NCBI RefSeq assembly: GCF_042676025.1
Contig: NZ_JBHTJP010000032.1
Coordinates: 558,001-622,000 of the forward strand
Length of the DNA: 64,000 nucleotides
DNA from: Salinimicrobium gaetbulicola
GTDB taxonomy: Bacteria; Bacteroidota; Bacteroidia; Flavobacteriales; Flavobacteriaceae
Reading direction: 5' to 3'
Shown: one piece after another, positions 27,406 through 36,885 of the stretch
Position numbering within the stretch: the stretch's first letter is position 1
Layout of the letters: each line of letters opens with the position of its first letter
Made by a program: the position numbers and the translations under genes
Notes under the pieces: model-generated
What the model was told of the DNA's origin: nothing
Database searches by the model: none
The model's input: the letters and a program-made list of their open reading frames with translations, nothing else

Positions 27406-28283
27406 TCTTTCTCCTCCTAAGCGTTCTTTCATCAAGTGTGATCTTTGTGATCTTTAAACTCTATGACCGGTTTAAGGTCAACACCCTACAAGCTATCATT
27501 TTCAACTATTTTTTCGCATTTGGAGCGGGAATGCTCGTTGACGACCAGCCTTTCAACCTGGAACGCATACCTACTGAATCTTGGTTTTTGGGTACGTTCA
27601 TACTTGGGTTCATGTTCATCGCAGTTTTTTACCTGGCTGCGATTACTACGCAACGTAGTGGACTTTCGGTAGTTTCAGTGGCCACAAAAATGTCGGTTGC
27701 CATCCCGGTTCTCTTCGGAATCTTTTTATACAATGAAAGCACCGGTTTCATTAAAATTATCGGAATCATTTTCGCGTTGTTCGCCGTATACCTCACATCC
27801 ATCAAGAAAAAGGAAGGGATCACAATTCGGAAACGCAACCTGATCTTTCCACTTTTGGTCTTCTTTGGAAGTGGGATCATCGACACCACCTTAAAGTATC
27901 TTGAGACAACTTATGTTGCCGAGCAAGACGTAGCACGATTTACTTCTACTATATTCGGAATTGCGGGTTGTATTGGAATTACAATTTTGCTCATCCAAAA
28001 AATCAAAGGTTCTTTAGATCTAAACTTTAAAAACCTGCTGGGAGGGATCGCTTTAGGAATTCCCAATTTTGGTTCCATTTATTTCCTGGTACTCGCCTTA
28101 AGAACCGGCGGAGTGGAAAGTTCGACCATATTCCCTTTGAATAACGTGGCAATTGTTATGGTATCCACCTTCCTGGGAATTCTGCTTTTCAAGGAAAGAA
28201 TGCTTCCAAAGAACTGGATAGGAATAGGCTTCGCAGTCATTAGTATAATTTTGATCGCAACTGCAGAGCAATGGATGAAATAA
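27402..28283 (+). CDS. EamA/DMT-superfamily transporter
   Basis: A 293-residue inner membrane protein with about ten hydrophobic helices in two repeated halves, as usual for EamA/DMT permeases. The second half has GIALGIPNFGSIYFLVLAL and the closing FKERMLPKNWIGIGFAVIS, a hallmark of the family. The start codon is TTG at 27402, sharing bases with the TGA stop of the HAD gene (TTGA), which supports coupled translation. The substrate is unknown; given the riboflavin gene upstream, a vitamin or related metabolite is possible but unsupported. Confidence 0.82.
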   Translation: MIFLLLSVLSSSVIFVIFKLYDRFKVNTLQAIIFNYFFAFGAGMLVDDQPFNLERIPTESWFLGTFILGFMFIAVFYLAAITTQRSGLSVVSVATKMSVAIPVLFGIFLYNESTGFIKIIGIIFALFAVYLTSIKKKEGITIRKRNLIFPLLVFFGSGIIDTTLKYLETTYVAEQDVARFTSTIFGIAGCIGITILLIQKIKGSLDLNFKNLLGGIALGIPNFGSIYFLVLALRTGGVESSTIFPLNNVAIVMVSTFLGILLFKERMLPKNWIGIGFAVISIILIATAEQWMK

Positions 28284-28888
28284 AGGATACATATAAGACC
28301 ATTACAAAAGCTTCAGAAGAAGTCCTTTTCAAAGACAAGAACAGCAAATTCTTTGGATACGCTTTTCCTGTCAACAATGAAGATCAGATCAAAGATCACC
28401 TTGAAGACCTGAAGAAAAAACATCATGCGGCCCGGCACTGGTGTTATGCCTGGCAACTGGGAAAAGAAGATTTTCGGTACAGGGCAAATGATGATGGTGA
28501 ACCTTCTAATTCTGCGGGTATGCCAATCTACGGACAGATCCAGTCATTTGAGGTTACCAATGTCCTTATAGTAGTGGTTCGTTATTTTGGCGGAGTTAAA
28601 TTAGGTGTAGGCGGATTGATCAATGCTTATAAAACTGCGGCCCAAATGGCACTTGAAGCGTCAAATATTGTAACCCGCACGATTGATCTGAAGTTTGAGA
28701 TCGCATTTGATTACCCTGAAATGAACAAAGTAATGCGCGTCATCAAGGAGAACAACCTGAATGTCATTGACCAGATCCTGGAATTAGATTGTAAGATCAT
28801 TATTTCTGTTCGAAAAAAGGAAGCGGAAAGGATCTTTGAAAAATTTGACGCGACCTATAAAGTTAAAATAACCGAACTGGAAGATTAA
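28271..28888 (+). CDS. YigZ / IMPACT family protein
   Basis: A 205-residue protein of the YigZ (UPF0029, IMPACT) family. The N-terminal domain contains the family signature: KKHHAARHWCYAW, then ANDDGEPSNSAGMPIYGQI and VVVVRYFGGVKLGVGGLINAY (landmarks shown in part). A smaller C-terminal ferredoxin-like domain follows (~140-205). The family is linked to translation control in eukaryotes; the bacterial role is not settled. It starts 13 bases inside the end of the transporter gene and closes the ribD run. Confidence 0.88.
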   Translation: MDEIKDTYKTITKASEEVLFKDKNSKFFGYAFPVNNEDQIKDHLEDLKKKHHAARHWCYAWQLGKEDFRYRANDDGEPSNSAGMPIYGQIQSFEVTNVLIVVVRYFGGVKLGVGGLINAYKTAAQMALEASNIVTRTIDLKFEIAFDYPEMNKVMRVIKENNLNVIDQILELDCKIIISVRKKEAERIFEKFDATYKVKITELED

Positions 28889-28928
28889 CTTTTAGGAAGT
28901 AATAAAAAGAGGGGGTTTTCCGTTTCTT

Positions 28929-29330
28929 TTAAAAGCCCAATTTATCGAGAACATATTGCGGACATTTTATGGGTTTATTCTTTTCCATGTCCATAAAAAC
29001 AAGAGTGGTTTCCGCTTCCGTTAATAATTCCCCATTTTGGTTAAATATTTTATAACGAAATTCTATCCGAACACCGGGTTTTTTAAGAAGAGTGGTCTCA
29101 ATTTTAAGCTCGTCATCAAATTTTGCAGATTTTTTAAAAATTAATTTTAGCTCATAAACCGGAAGCATCACCCCCTGTTCTTCCATCTTTTTATAAGAGA
29201 CTCCTATCGCCTGAAGCCAGTCAATACGGGCAATCTCAAGATATTGCGCATAATTCCCGTGATAGACCACTCCCATTTGGTCGGTCTCTGCATATCTAAC
29301 TTTAACATACGAATTATGGCTTTTCATCAT
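28929..29330 (-). CDS. Acyl-CoA thioesterase, YbgC-like hotdog fold
   Basis: A 133-residue single-domain thioesterase. VRYAETDQMGVVYHGNYAQYLE is the 4HBT/YbgC signature, with the catalytic Asp in TDQMG and the His in YHGNY. It probably hydrolyses short acyl-CoA or acyl-ACP thioesters in the cytoplasm. In many bacteria it lies with tol-pal; here it stands alone, convergent with YigZ and divergent from dnaA. Two adjacent ATG codons (29330 and 29327) are possible starts. Confidence 0.88.
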   Translation of the reverse strand: MMKSHNSYVKVRYAETDQMGVVYHGNYAQYLEIARIDWLQAIGVSYKKMEEQGVMLPVYELKLIFKKSAKFDDELKIETTLLKKPGVRIEFRYKIFNQNGELLTEAETTLVFMDMEKNKPIKCPQYVLDKLGF

Positions 29331-29541
29331 TTTTTTGTGGGATTATTTAAATCGGTTTTGTACTTTCATCACAGGAACACAGTATGCTAAAATTTTTGTT
29401 AATTTTCAAGAGGCAAACCGTTTTTTTTTCAGATAATTTGTTCACATATTTGTTGCTCTAATAAACCCGGGAGAAAGAAAATTTTCTCTTTTTCTTATGG
29501 AAGTCACTACTAACAACCGAATTAAAAATTTAGAATCAGGA

Positions 29542-30969
29542 ATGTCAGAAACTGCCCAATCAGTTTGGAACAGCTGTCTAGCTTTCATTAAAGATAATAT
29601 TACCCCCCAGGCATACAAGACCTGGTTTGAACCCATTCAGGCTGTTAAACTTACTGAAAAAGCATTAAGCATTCAGGTCCCTTCTAAATTTTTCTACGAG
29701 TGGTTAGAGGAGCACTATGTCAAATTACTAAAGGTCTCCTTAAACCGGGTTTTAGGCGACCAGGCAAAGTTAGTGTATGTTATCAAAATGGAGAACACAT
29801 ACGGTAACAAACAACCGTTCACCGAAAAGATCCCGAGCACTAACAGGTCTAATATGTCTTCTCAAGAAGTAGATGTACCTATTAAGAATAAGAATCCGGA
29901 ACTTAAAAATCCGTTTATCATACCGGGTATTCGAAATGTAAAGATCGAGTCCCAGCTAAACCCAAGCTACAACTTTGATAATTTCCTGGAAGGAGATTCC
30001 AACAGGCTGGCAAGATCAGCCGGATTAGCGGTAGCGAATAAACCGGGAGAAACCTCCTTTAACCCACTGCTCATTTTCGGGGGAGTTGGTTTAGGAAAAA
30101 CCCACCTGGCTCACTCCATTGGAATTGAAATAAAAGACAAATACCCTGAAAAGACCGTTCTTTATATTTCCGCGGAAAAATTCACGCAGCAGTATATAGA
30201 GTCCGTAAAAAAGAATAACCGGAATGATTTCATTCATTTCTACCAGATCATTGATGTATTGATCGTGGATGATATTCAATTACTTTCCGGAAAAGCCGGA
30301 ACTCAGGATGTATTCTTCCATATTTTCAATCACCTGCACCAAAACAGAAAACAAGTAATCCTTACTTCAGATAAGGCTCCTGTAGATATGCAGGATATTG
30401 AACAAAGATTGTTATCCCGTTTCAAATGGGGTCTTTCCGCGGAATTACAGCACCCTGATACAGATACAAGGATTTCGATCATCAAGAATAAATTGTACCG
30501 CGACGGGGTTGATATGCCGGAAGAGATCATTGAATTTCTGGCCAATAATATTAAAACCAATATTCGTGAGCTGGAAGGAGCCATTATTTCATTGATCGCG
30601 CACTCGTCTTTCAATAAAAAGGATATTACACTTGATCTTGCCAAGAAGATCGTTGACAATTACGTTAAGAACACCAAACGCGAAGTATCTATTGATTATA
30701 TTCAAAAGATCGTTAGTGAATACTTCCAGATGGATGTTGAAACCTTACAGTCTAAAACCCGAAAAAGACACATTGTTCAGGCAAGACAGCTTGCGATGTT
30801 CTTCGCGAAGAAATTCACGAAAGCTTCTTTGGCAAGTATAGGTTCACAAATTGGAAAACGAGATCACGCGACGGTACTGCATGCCTGCAAGACGGTTGAC
30901 AACCTTGCCACTACAGATAAGCAATTCAATAAATTTGTAGAGGATATCAACAAGAAACTTACTCTCTAA
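29542..30969 (+). CDS. dnaA: Chromosomal replication initiator DnaA
   Basis: A 475-residue initiator. Domain I is SETAQSVWNSCLAFIKDNI; the AAA+ core has Walker A GGVGLGKTH and Walker B LIVDDIQ; domain IV has the DNA-binding segment RDHATVLHACKTV. The frame is open back to an ATG at 29497, but other flavobacterial DnaA proteins start at the MSxTAQSVW position, so I use 29542. I do not see a cluster of DnaA boxes in the 166-211 bases upstream (only a weak TTGTTCACA near 29448), so the origin is not shown here. The phosphatase gene follows at nine bases. Confidence 0.95.
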   Translation: MSETAQSVWNSCLAFIKDNITPQAYKTWFEPIQAVKLTEKALSIQVPSKFFYEWLEEHYVKLLKVSLNRVLGDQAKLVYVIKMENTYGNKQPFTEKIPSTNRSNMSSQEVDVPIKNKNPELKNPFIIPGIRNVKIESQLNPSYNFDNFLEGDSNRLARSAGLAVANKPGETSFNPLLIFGGVGLGKTHLAHSIGIEIKDKYPEKTVLYISAEKFTQQYIESVKKNNRNDFIHFYQIIDVLIVDDIQLLSGKAGTQDVFFHIFNHLHQNRKQVILTSDKAPVDMQDIEQRLLSRFKWGLSAELQHPDTDTRISIIKNKLYRDGVDMPEEIIEFLANNIKTNIRELEGAIISLIAHSSFNKKDITLDLAKKIVDNYVKNTKREVSIDYIQKIVSEYFQMDVETLQSKTRKRHIVQARQLAMFFAKKFTKASLASIGSQIGKRDHATVLHACKTVDNLATTDKQFNKFVEDINKKLTL

Positions 30970-30978
30970 AAAGAACTT

Positions 30979-31446
30979 ATGAAAACCAGGGTTTTGATGG
31001 TGTGTCTCGGAAATATCTGCAGGTCACCCCTGGCCGAAGGCATTTTAAAATCTAAAGTTGATTCAAATAAGGTTATTGTCGACTCGGCAGGAACCAGTAA
31101 TTACCATGTAGGAGATTTGCCCGATGAGCGCTCGGTTTCCATTGCTAAAAAGAATTCACTCGATATAACTTATCAAAGAGGACGACAATTTACTACTGAA
31201 GATTTTGACAATTTTGACTTGATCTTTGTAATGGATATGTCCAATTATCGCGATGTGCTTTCCCTTGCCAGAACAGAAGAAGATCAAAACAAGGTTTCAT
31301 TGATCCTTAACGAGATCTTTCCCGGGGAAAATGTTGAAGTGCCCGATCCTTACCATGGAGGCCATGACGGTTTTAAAAGAGTTTATGAAATGCTTAATGA
31401 GGCCTGCGAAGTAATTGCCCGTAAAATAGAAGATGATAGTGAATGA
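30979..31446 (+). CDS. Low-molecular-weight protein tyrosine phosphatase
   Basis: A 155-residue phosphatase with the P-loop C9-LGNIC-R15-S (C-x5-R) at the N-terminus and the general-acid DPY motif (PDPYHGG, residue ~121). It removes phosphate from tyrosine, in bacteria often on capsule kinases, or from arsenate/protein-arginine in related types. No tyrosine kinase or capsule genes are nearby. The dnaA-phosphatase-methylase order is common in Flavobacteriia. Overlaps the next gene by 14 bases. Confidence 0.9.
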   Translation: MKTRVLMVCLGNICRSPLAEGILKSKVDSNKVIVDSAGTSNYHVGDLPDERSVSIAKKNSLDITYQRGRQFTTEDFDNFDLIFVMDMSNYRDVLSLARTEEDQNKVSLILNEIFPGENVEVPDPYHGGHDGFKRVYEMLNEACEVIARKIEDDSE

Positions 31447-32167
31447 CCCTTTTTTATATTCCGGAAAATTATATCTAATTCCAACCACCCTTGGAGATAA
31501 TGATCCATTAGAAGTATTACCTGCCTCTGTTCAAAAACATATAGAAAGGATCGACACTTTCATCGTTGAGAATGAAAAGACAGCGAGAAGAGCCATTAAA
31601 AAACTGGTTCCCTCAAAATCTCAGCCTTCTTTAAAACTTTTCACCTTAAATAAGCACACAGATCCTGCGGATATTCCCTCTTTTCTAAAGCCTTGCATAG
31701 AAGGAACAGATGTTGGCCTTTTAAGCGAGGCCGGATGTCCGGGAGTTGCAGATCCGGGAGCCGAAATTGTAAAGATCGCTCATCGGGAAGGGATCAAGGT
31801 GGTACCACTTGTCGGCCCCTCCTCTATTCTTTTGGCTATGATGGGATCTGGAATGAACGGTCAAAATTTTGCTTTCAATGGCTACCTCTCAATAGATAAA
31901 TCGGCTAGAAAGAGTGAGATCAAGAACCTGGAAAGACTATCGTTGGAAAAGAATCAGGCTCAACTTTTTATAGAAACTCCTTACAGGAACAATAAAATGC
32001 TGGAAGATCTGATCTCCATACTTCATCCGGCCACGAGGGTTTGTATAGCCTGCGATATTACATTAAGTACAGAATTTATTGTAACGAAACCCGTTTCGGA
32101 ATGGGCTAAAACAAAAGTGGACCTTCATAAGAGGCCCACTATTTTTATACTGCAGAAGGATTTTTAA
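31433..32167 (+). CDS. SAM-dependent methyltransferase, tetrapyrrole methylase fold (RsmI-like)
   Basis: A 244-residue methylase. LYLIPTTLGD near the start, GLLSEAGCPGVADPGAEIV (loop in the SAM site) and VPLVGPSSILLAMMGSGMNG are the marks of the RsmI/YraL branch, which methylates the 2'-O of C1402 in 16S rRNA. Some Bacteroidota carry a second, diverged RsmI copy, and this may be it: the usual N-terminal GNLGD form is replaced by TTLGD. Its last 23 bases overlap the end of the convergent lysozyme-like gene. Confidence 0.82.
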   Translation: MIVNDPFLYSGKLYLIPTTLGDNDPLEVLPASVQKHIERIDTFIVENEKTARRAIKKLVPSKSQPSLKLFTLNKHTDPADIPSFLKPCIEGTDVGLLSEAGCPGVADPGAEIVKIAHREGIKVVPLVGPSSILLAMMGSGMNGQNFAFNGYLSIDKSARKSEIKNLERLSLEKNQAQLFIETPYRNNKMLEDLISILHPATRVCIACDITLSTEFIVTKPVSEWAKTKVDLHKRPTIFILQKDF

Positions 32168-32822
32168 TCTTCGCTTTTGCTTTCCTGTCAGGAACTACAA
32201 AAGAAGTATCATATCCCGCAAATTTTCTAAAGTAATGTTTTATGGAAGTTCCGAAGCCGTCATTAAAACTGAAAGCTCCACCGCTTCTCAAGTATTTTTT
32301 CACGTTTCCGGCACCCGCCAAGTGAGCAGCGGCCAGAATACCTGACTCTGTTATCTTAACGCCATTGATCACCTTGTCCTGGAAACGAGCAATATCCCTT
32401 CTAAGGATCCACTTGTTACGTGAGGTGTTAGCATAAAATGCAGCTTCCTGAAGATCGGGATTATTAAGAAAAAGATTAGTATCCTTGATCCCAATCATTT
32501 TAAGGGTACCTCTACCAAACTGGTATTTCCCCATATAACCAAAATCATTGATGATCTTGTAATCTCCACCCGATTCTTTAAACCCAAGAGCTTCCTTGAA
32601 AGCGATGTAGGATTTTCCAAGTTCAGGATAATTCCTGACCTCATCAAAAACAACTACATCCTGGACCCCGGGAACCGTAAAGTTTAGTTCCTGGTTAGCT
32701 ACTGAAAACTCAGTAGCCAAATACTCTTTGACTTCTATAGCTTTCTTGGTTGAGAAGCTATAAAAAAATATAGAAGCTCCTAAAACTGGTAAAACTGAAA
32801 ATTTTGCAATTTTCTTTTTCAT
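32145..32822 (-). CDS. Exported lysozyme-like (transglycosylase-fold) protein
   Basis: A 225-residue protein with an N-terminal hydrophobic signal/anchor (residues ~8-25). The core has ALGFKESGGDY followed by GYMGKYQFGRGTLKMIG and later AAHLAGAGNVKKYL, a lysozyme/SLT-like pattern where the Glu of KESGG would be catalytic and the GKYQF segment lines the groove. It probably cuts peptidoglycan in the periplasm or binds it. No LysM repeat is visible. The C-terminus is basic. Its stop lies inside the end of the convergent methylase gene. Confidence 0.72.
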   Translation of the reverse strand: MKKKIAKFSVLPVLGASIFFYSFSTKKAIEVKEYLATEFSVANQELNFTVPGVQDVVVFDEVRNYPELGKSYIAFKEALGFKESGGDYKIINDFGYMGKYQFGRGTLKMIGIKDTNLFLNNPDLQEAAFYANTSRNKWILRRDIARFQDKVINGVKITESGILAAAHLAGAGNVKKYLRSGGAFSFNDGFGTSIKHYFRKFAGYDTSFVVPDRKAKAKIKNPSAV

Positions 32823-33018
32823 CCTATTTTGTTTTGGTTGAAATAATCCTAAGATTATCCCAATTCGGCCGACAAATATATGATAAAATTTAATAAACTC
32901 ATTGTCAGCATGTTAAACAATTCTTAAAGCAATTTTTGCTCTTCGAACAAGTATTAAGCACAGAACGTGCCAAAAATGAAACTGCACACCTTGAGTTAAA
33001 ATTCAGTATACCAGAAAC

Positions 33019-34062
33019 TTATCTGTTTATTTTTTGTTTGTTGATCCAACGCACATATTCGCGTTTATTGATATTGTGCTGAGAAAGTGTTTTGGAAAAT
33101 TTATGATATCCAAAGTTCTCCACATCAACTACAAAGTAAAAATAATCGTGGTCCTCATAATTCAAAACTGCGTTTATTGAGGAAATATCAGGCATACTTA
33201 TTGGGCCCGGAGGAAGTTCTTTATATAAGTAAGTATTATAAGGCGAATCAATTTTAAGATCCTTGTAGAGTACCCTTTTTATAACGGTATCAAAATCCTG
33301 CAACTTATCTTTCAAGGCATAGATCACGGTAGGATCTGCATCCAGCTTCCAGCCGTTATTCAGCCTGTTCATATAAACACCTGCAACCCGTGGTCTTTCG
33401 TCCACCTTAGCGGTCTCCTTTTGAACTATGGAAGCGACCACCATTACTTCGTGAGGTGTCAACCCGATCTCCTCTGCTTTCTGCAATTTTTCAGCTGTCC
33501 AGAAACGGTCATATTCTTTCTTCATTCGCTCCCTAAATTCTTCAGCGGAAGTATTCCAGAAGAATTCATATTTATTGGGAAGGTACATGGAAAGGGCATT
33601 GTTCTCGTTAAAGTTATTGGCGGCCAAAAACTCAGAATCTCTCATTGCCTGTAATAATTCTGTACTATCGGCCTCAATTTGGACTGCTACCCTACCCGCA
33701 AGATTCTCCAGTCTTTCCTGGTTATTAAAGGTTACCCACACCGGAATATTTCGGCTGCGCAACACATTGATCATTTCGTTATTGTTCATACCTTTTTTCA
33801 GAATGAACCTTCCCGCCTTTATATTAGCCGTGTACCCTTTTCTTTTAGCTACCTGATCAAATTCAGCAATATTATCGACCAAAGGCTCTAATTGATCCCG
33901 AACTTCAGAATAATCTGATCCGGTTGGGATATAAACATTTACTTTTTCCTCTGAAAAAGCAGTATTTGGAGAAAAGATCACATCATATATATAATATGAG
34001 AATCCGGCTAAAGCTACGATGCCTAAAATGGCAATAACGACTAATATTTTTCTAATGTACAT
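33019..34062 (-). CDS. mltG: Endolytic transglycosylase MltG
   Basis: A 347-residue inner membrane protein with one N-terminal helix (~5-27), a LysM-like region (VNVYIPTGSDYSEVRDQL) and the YceG catalytic domain. The catalytic Glu is in ASIVQKETAK; further family marks are GVYMNRLNNGWKLDADPTVIYAL and SPYNTYLYKELPPGPI. It cleaves nascent glycan strands near their membrane end. Overlaps the acetyltransferase gene by 11 bases, in a coupled dapF-GNAT-mltG run with a cell-wall theme. Confidence 0.94.
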   Translation of the reverse strand: MYIRKILVVIAILGIVALAGFSYYIYDVIFSPNTAFSEEKVNVYIPTGSDYSEVRDQLEPLVDNIAEFDQVAKRKGYTANIKAGRFILKKGMNNNEMINVLRSRNIPVWVTFNNQERLENLAGRVAVQIEADSTELLQAMRDSEFLAANNFNENNALSMYLPNKYEFFWNTSAEEFRERMKKEYDRFWTAEKLQKAEEIGLTPHEVMVVASIVQKETAKVDERPRVAGVYMNRLNNGWKLDADPTVIYALKDKLQDFDTVIKRVLYKDLKIDSPYNTYLYKELPPGPISMPDISSINAVLNYEDHDYFYFVVDVENFGYHKFSKTLSQHNINKREYVRWINKQKINR

Positions 34063-34585
34063 CCTTGTTTATCAACTGATATAAAAGTTCATCTTTAAAG
34101 GTACCGTTTACCAATACCCAATCTTTTTTATGTGCGGTCTTTATAAAACCGGCTTTTTCGAATAAATTCTGACTTGAAATGTTATCTATTCCAACATTCG
34201 CGTATACCTGGTGAAGTCCCAGTCTGATAAAACTATATTTACGCAGAAGCTTAAGAGCCTCAGAAGCAAAACCTTTTTGGCGATGGTTTAGGTTCTTTAT
34301 TACGATCCCAACAGCAGCCCGACGATGTTTTGGATCAAAATCAAATAGATCAATAAAACCTGCAGGTGTGCCATCATGTTCGCAAATGACCAGCCTTAAC
34401 TGTTTTACTTCATAAATATCCTTGTGGGAGTTCTCAAGATATTGCCTGAGAATGAATTTGGAAAAAGGTGCGCTGGTAGAACTAACTTCCCAAAATTCCT
34501 CATCATTTTCTACTGAAAAAAGAAATTCAAGGTCGTGAGGCTCCAGAGCCCTTAGAAATATTTTGTCTCCTTTAAGCGTTAACAT
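34052..34585 (-). CDS. GNAT acetyltransferase, RimJ/RimL type
   Basis: A 177-residue enzyme starting LKGDKIFLRALEPHDLEFL, typical of the RimL/SpeG branch. The acetyl-CoA region NLNHRQKGFASEALKLL and the later VGIDNISSQNLFEKAGFI support this. The substrate may be a protein N-terminus, a polyamine or another small amine. It overlaps dapF upstream by 14 bases and mltG downstream by 11, so expression is tied to both. Confidence 0.85.
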   Translation of the reverse strand: MLTLKGDKIFLRALEPHDLEFLFSVENDEEFWEVSSTSAPFSKFILRQYLENSHKDIYEVKQLRLVICEHDGTPAGFIDLFDFDPKHRRAAVGIVIKNLNHRQKGFASEALKLLRKYSFIRLGLHQVYANVGIDNISSQNLFEKAGFIKTAHKKDWVLVNGTFKDELLYQLINKDVH

Positions 34586-35366
34586 TCACAATTCCTTTAA
34601 AGACCTGTTTGGCCGGCCCGGTTAGCCAAATATTCTGAAAACGGGTTTCCTCAGGCTCAAATGAAACTGTCAACATACCTCCTTTGGTTTCAAGATGGAC
34701 CGTATAAGAATCAACCTTCCCAGATGCATAGGCCGCCAATGCGACAGCAGTTACGCCAGTTCCACAGGATAAGGTTTCATCCTCTACTCCTCTTTCATAG
34801 GTGCGAACCTTAAAATTAACTTTATCAAGCATCTCGACAAAGTTTACGTTTGTCCCTCCTATTGAACTATATTCATTTGAATAGCGAATGGCAGCTCCTT
34901 CAGCTTTCAGATCAATGGAATCAATATTTTCGGAAAAAATTACATGATGAGGAGACCCGGTATTTAGAAAAAAAGCATGATCCTTCTCTTCCACTCCTTC
35001 AACATTGGTCATCTTAAGTCCTATCAATTCATTTTCGATAGTTGCCTCATGAAAGCCGTCAATTGCTGTAAACGAAGCTTTATCCTTTACGATCCCAAGA
35101 AAATTCGCAAATGCCACGATACATCTCCCTCCGTTTCCGCACATAGAACTCTCGCGGCCATCGGCATTGAAATAGACCATTTTAAAATCGTCATTAGCAT
35201 TGTCCGGTTCCTCTAGCAATATCAGGCCGTCAGCACCTATGCCAAATTTTCTGTCACAAAGACTTTTTATTAAATTGGTATTGTTTTTGGATAAAATTCC
35301 CTGGCGGTTATCGACCATCACAAAATCATTTCCGGTTCCCTGGTATTTATAAAAAGTAAGTTCCAT
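34572..35366 (-). CDS. dapF: Diaminopimelate epimerase
   Basis: A 264-residue cofactor-free epimerase making meso-diaminopimelate for peptidoglycan and lysine. The two active-site cysteines are C76 in SSMCGNGGR and C201 in TLSCGTGV. FYKYQGTGNDF at the start is the family N-terminus. A longer frame to 35396 exists, but a TATCTTTG -7 box at 35386-35393 would then lie within the coding region, which supports the ATG at 35366. First gene of the dapF-GNAT-mltG run. Confidence 0.95.
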   Translation of the reverse strand: MELTFYKYQGTGNDFVMVDNRQGILSKNNTNLIKSLCDRKFGIGADGLILLEEPDNANDDFKMVYFNADGRESSMCGNGGRCIVAFANFLGIVKDKASFTAIDGFHEATIENELIGLKMTNVEGVEEKDHAFFLNTGSPHHVIFSENIDSIDLKAEGAAIRYSNEYSSIGGTNVNFVEMLDKVNFKVRTYERGVEDETLSCGTGVTAVALAAYASGKVDSYTVHLETKGGMLTVSFEPEETRFQNIWLTGPAKQVFKGIVNVNA

Positions 35367-35385
35367 CAGGCAAGAATTAAAGAGC

Positions 35386-35393
35386 CAAAGATA
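35386..35393 (-). promoter_or_regulatory. -7 promoter box of dapF
   Basis: Reads TATCTTTG on the minus strand, a full TAnnTTTG match, 19 bases upstream of the dapF ATG at 35366. It also argues against the longer open frame that would begin at 35396. Confidence 0.45.
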
Positions 35394-35430
35394 CAATAAA
35401 CAACGAAAACTGTACAGGATTCTGTACTGC

Positions 35431-35464
35431 TTGTAAGCAATAAAAGTTTTAAAAATTAAGTTTA
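35431..35464 (+). promoter_or_regulatory. Candidate promoter of the HtrA-like protease
   Basis: TTG at 35431-35433 and TAAGTTTA at 35457-35464 (seven of eight to TAnnTTTG) are 23 bases apart, with the ATG at 35492. Confidence 0.35.
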
Positions 35465-35491
35465 ATCAAAAAGAAAAAATAACACTGGACC

Positions 35492-36856
35492 ATGAAAAAA
35501 TTTTTTAGTCTTTTGATTGTTTCCGCTTTAGGAGGTGCCCTATCTTTAGGTAGTTATGTTCTTTTTTTTGATGATGAACCAGTCTACCTCGAAGAAACAC
35601 CAAGTATTCCCGATTACACGCCTGTTAACTTTGAGTCCGTCCCCGGCTCAAGCATGGCTGACTTTTCCGAAGCCGCAAACGAATCTATACATGCTGTAGT
35701 ACACGTTAAAAATATGGCAATTACCCGAAATCCTTTTTCGAACAGCAGAACTGGAATAGCTCTTCAGGGAACGGGATCAGGGGTAATCATCTCTCCTGAC
35801 GGTTATATTGTAACCAACAACCACGTGATCCAGAATGCCAGTGAAATTCAGGTTACCTTGAATAACAATGAAAGTTATATGGCCAAGGTAATAGGAACCG
35901 ATCCTAAAACTGACATTGCCCTACTAAAGATCGATGCCGAAGACCTTGATTATTTACCTTTCGGGGATTCCAATAACACCCGTATTGGGGAGTGGGTACT
36001 GGCGGTTGGAAATCCGTTTAACCTCACCTCTACTGTGACTGCCGGGATCATCAGCGCCAAGTCTCGTGATCTGGGAATGGATTCCAATATTTCCTCCTTT
36101 ATTCAAACCGATGCTGCCATTAACCCGGGAAATAGTGGAGGCGCGCTGGTAAATATCCACGGAGAATTAATAGGTATTAATACCGCTATCACTTCACAAA
36201 CCGGTAGTTATGTAGGTTACGCGTTTGCAGTTCCATCAAATAACGCCCGAAAGATCGTGGAAGATATCCTGGAATTTGGGGATGTTCAACAGGGCATTCT
36301 TGGTATTCGAGGAGTTCAGGCTTCAAGATTACCTGCCGAAATGGAGATCAATATTACCGAAGGGGTTTATGTTGATTATGTAGAACAAGGCAGTGGAGCG
36401 CATAAGGCAGGTATTCAAAAAGGGGATATCATTAACAGAATAGACAATGTGAACATTAGAAAATTTTCAGATCTGAAAGGCTATATTGATTCAAAACGCC
36501 CCAATGATGTGGTCGAAGTACAGGTATTACGTGGAAATGATGAGAAAGTTCTGGATGTAAAACTTACAAAATATGAAACTTACCAGATCAAGGCTATTGG
36601 ACTGGAAGTGACCAATGCGAACCCTGAAGACCTAAAAAGAAATAAAGTTGACCACGGAGTAAAGATCACAAGGGGCCTCACTCCTCAAATGCAGAACGAG
36701 AGCCTAGCAGGAACTTTGATCACCGCTATCGACAATATTCCGGTCAAAAATATTGACGATGTGAAGAGAGTGATGTCAGGAAGAGATCCTTCAGATCCTA
36801 TTAGTGTCACCTTTATAGCTCCAAACGGGGAAAAACAAAAATACGTTTGGCGTTAG
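35492..36856 (+). CDS. DegP/HtrA-family periplasmic serine protease
   Basis: A 454-residue protease with an N-terminal hydrophobic segment (residues ~4-26) acting as a signal or anchor. The trypsin-like domain has the full triad: H111 in TNNHVI, D141 in KTDIALLK and S215 in NPGNSGGAL. Two PDZ domains follow (~265-360 and ~365-454), the first with QGILGIRGVQA and GAHKAGIQKGDII. It degrades or refolds damaged envelope proteins. Length and layout match DegP/DegQ. A strong terminator follows, so it is probably transcribed alone. Confidence 0.92.
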   Translation: MKKFFSLLIVSALGGALSLGSYVLFFDDEPVYLEETPSIPDYTPVNFESVPGSSMADFSEAANESIHAVVHVKNMAITRNPFSNSRTGIALQGTGSGVIISPDGYIVTNNHVIQNASEIQVTLNNNESYMAKVIGTDPKTDIALLKIDAEDLDYLPFGDSNNTRIGEWVLAVGNPFNLTSTVTAGIISAKSRDLGMDSNISSFIQTDAAINPGNSGGALVNIHGELIGINTAITSQTGSYVGYAFAVPSNNARKIVEDILEFGDVQQGILGIRGVQASRLPAEMEINITEGVYVDYVEQGSGAHKAGIQKGDIINRIDNVNIRKFSDLKGYIDSKRPNDVVEVQVLRGNDEKVLDVKLTKYETYQIKAIGLEVTNANPEDLKRNKVDHGVKITRGLTPQMQNESLAGTLITAIDNIPVKNIDDVKRVMSGRDPSDPISVTFIAPNGEKQKYVWR

Positions 36857-36885
36857 GCAAGATAAACTTGTTCAAAAAATGCACT

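Noticed and set aside
29331..29541. Replication origin next to dnaA
   Set aside because: Only one poor match to a DnaA box (TTGTTCACA) is visible and no repeat cluster. Strand skew would need computing, so this is left as a plain divergent intergenic region.
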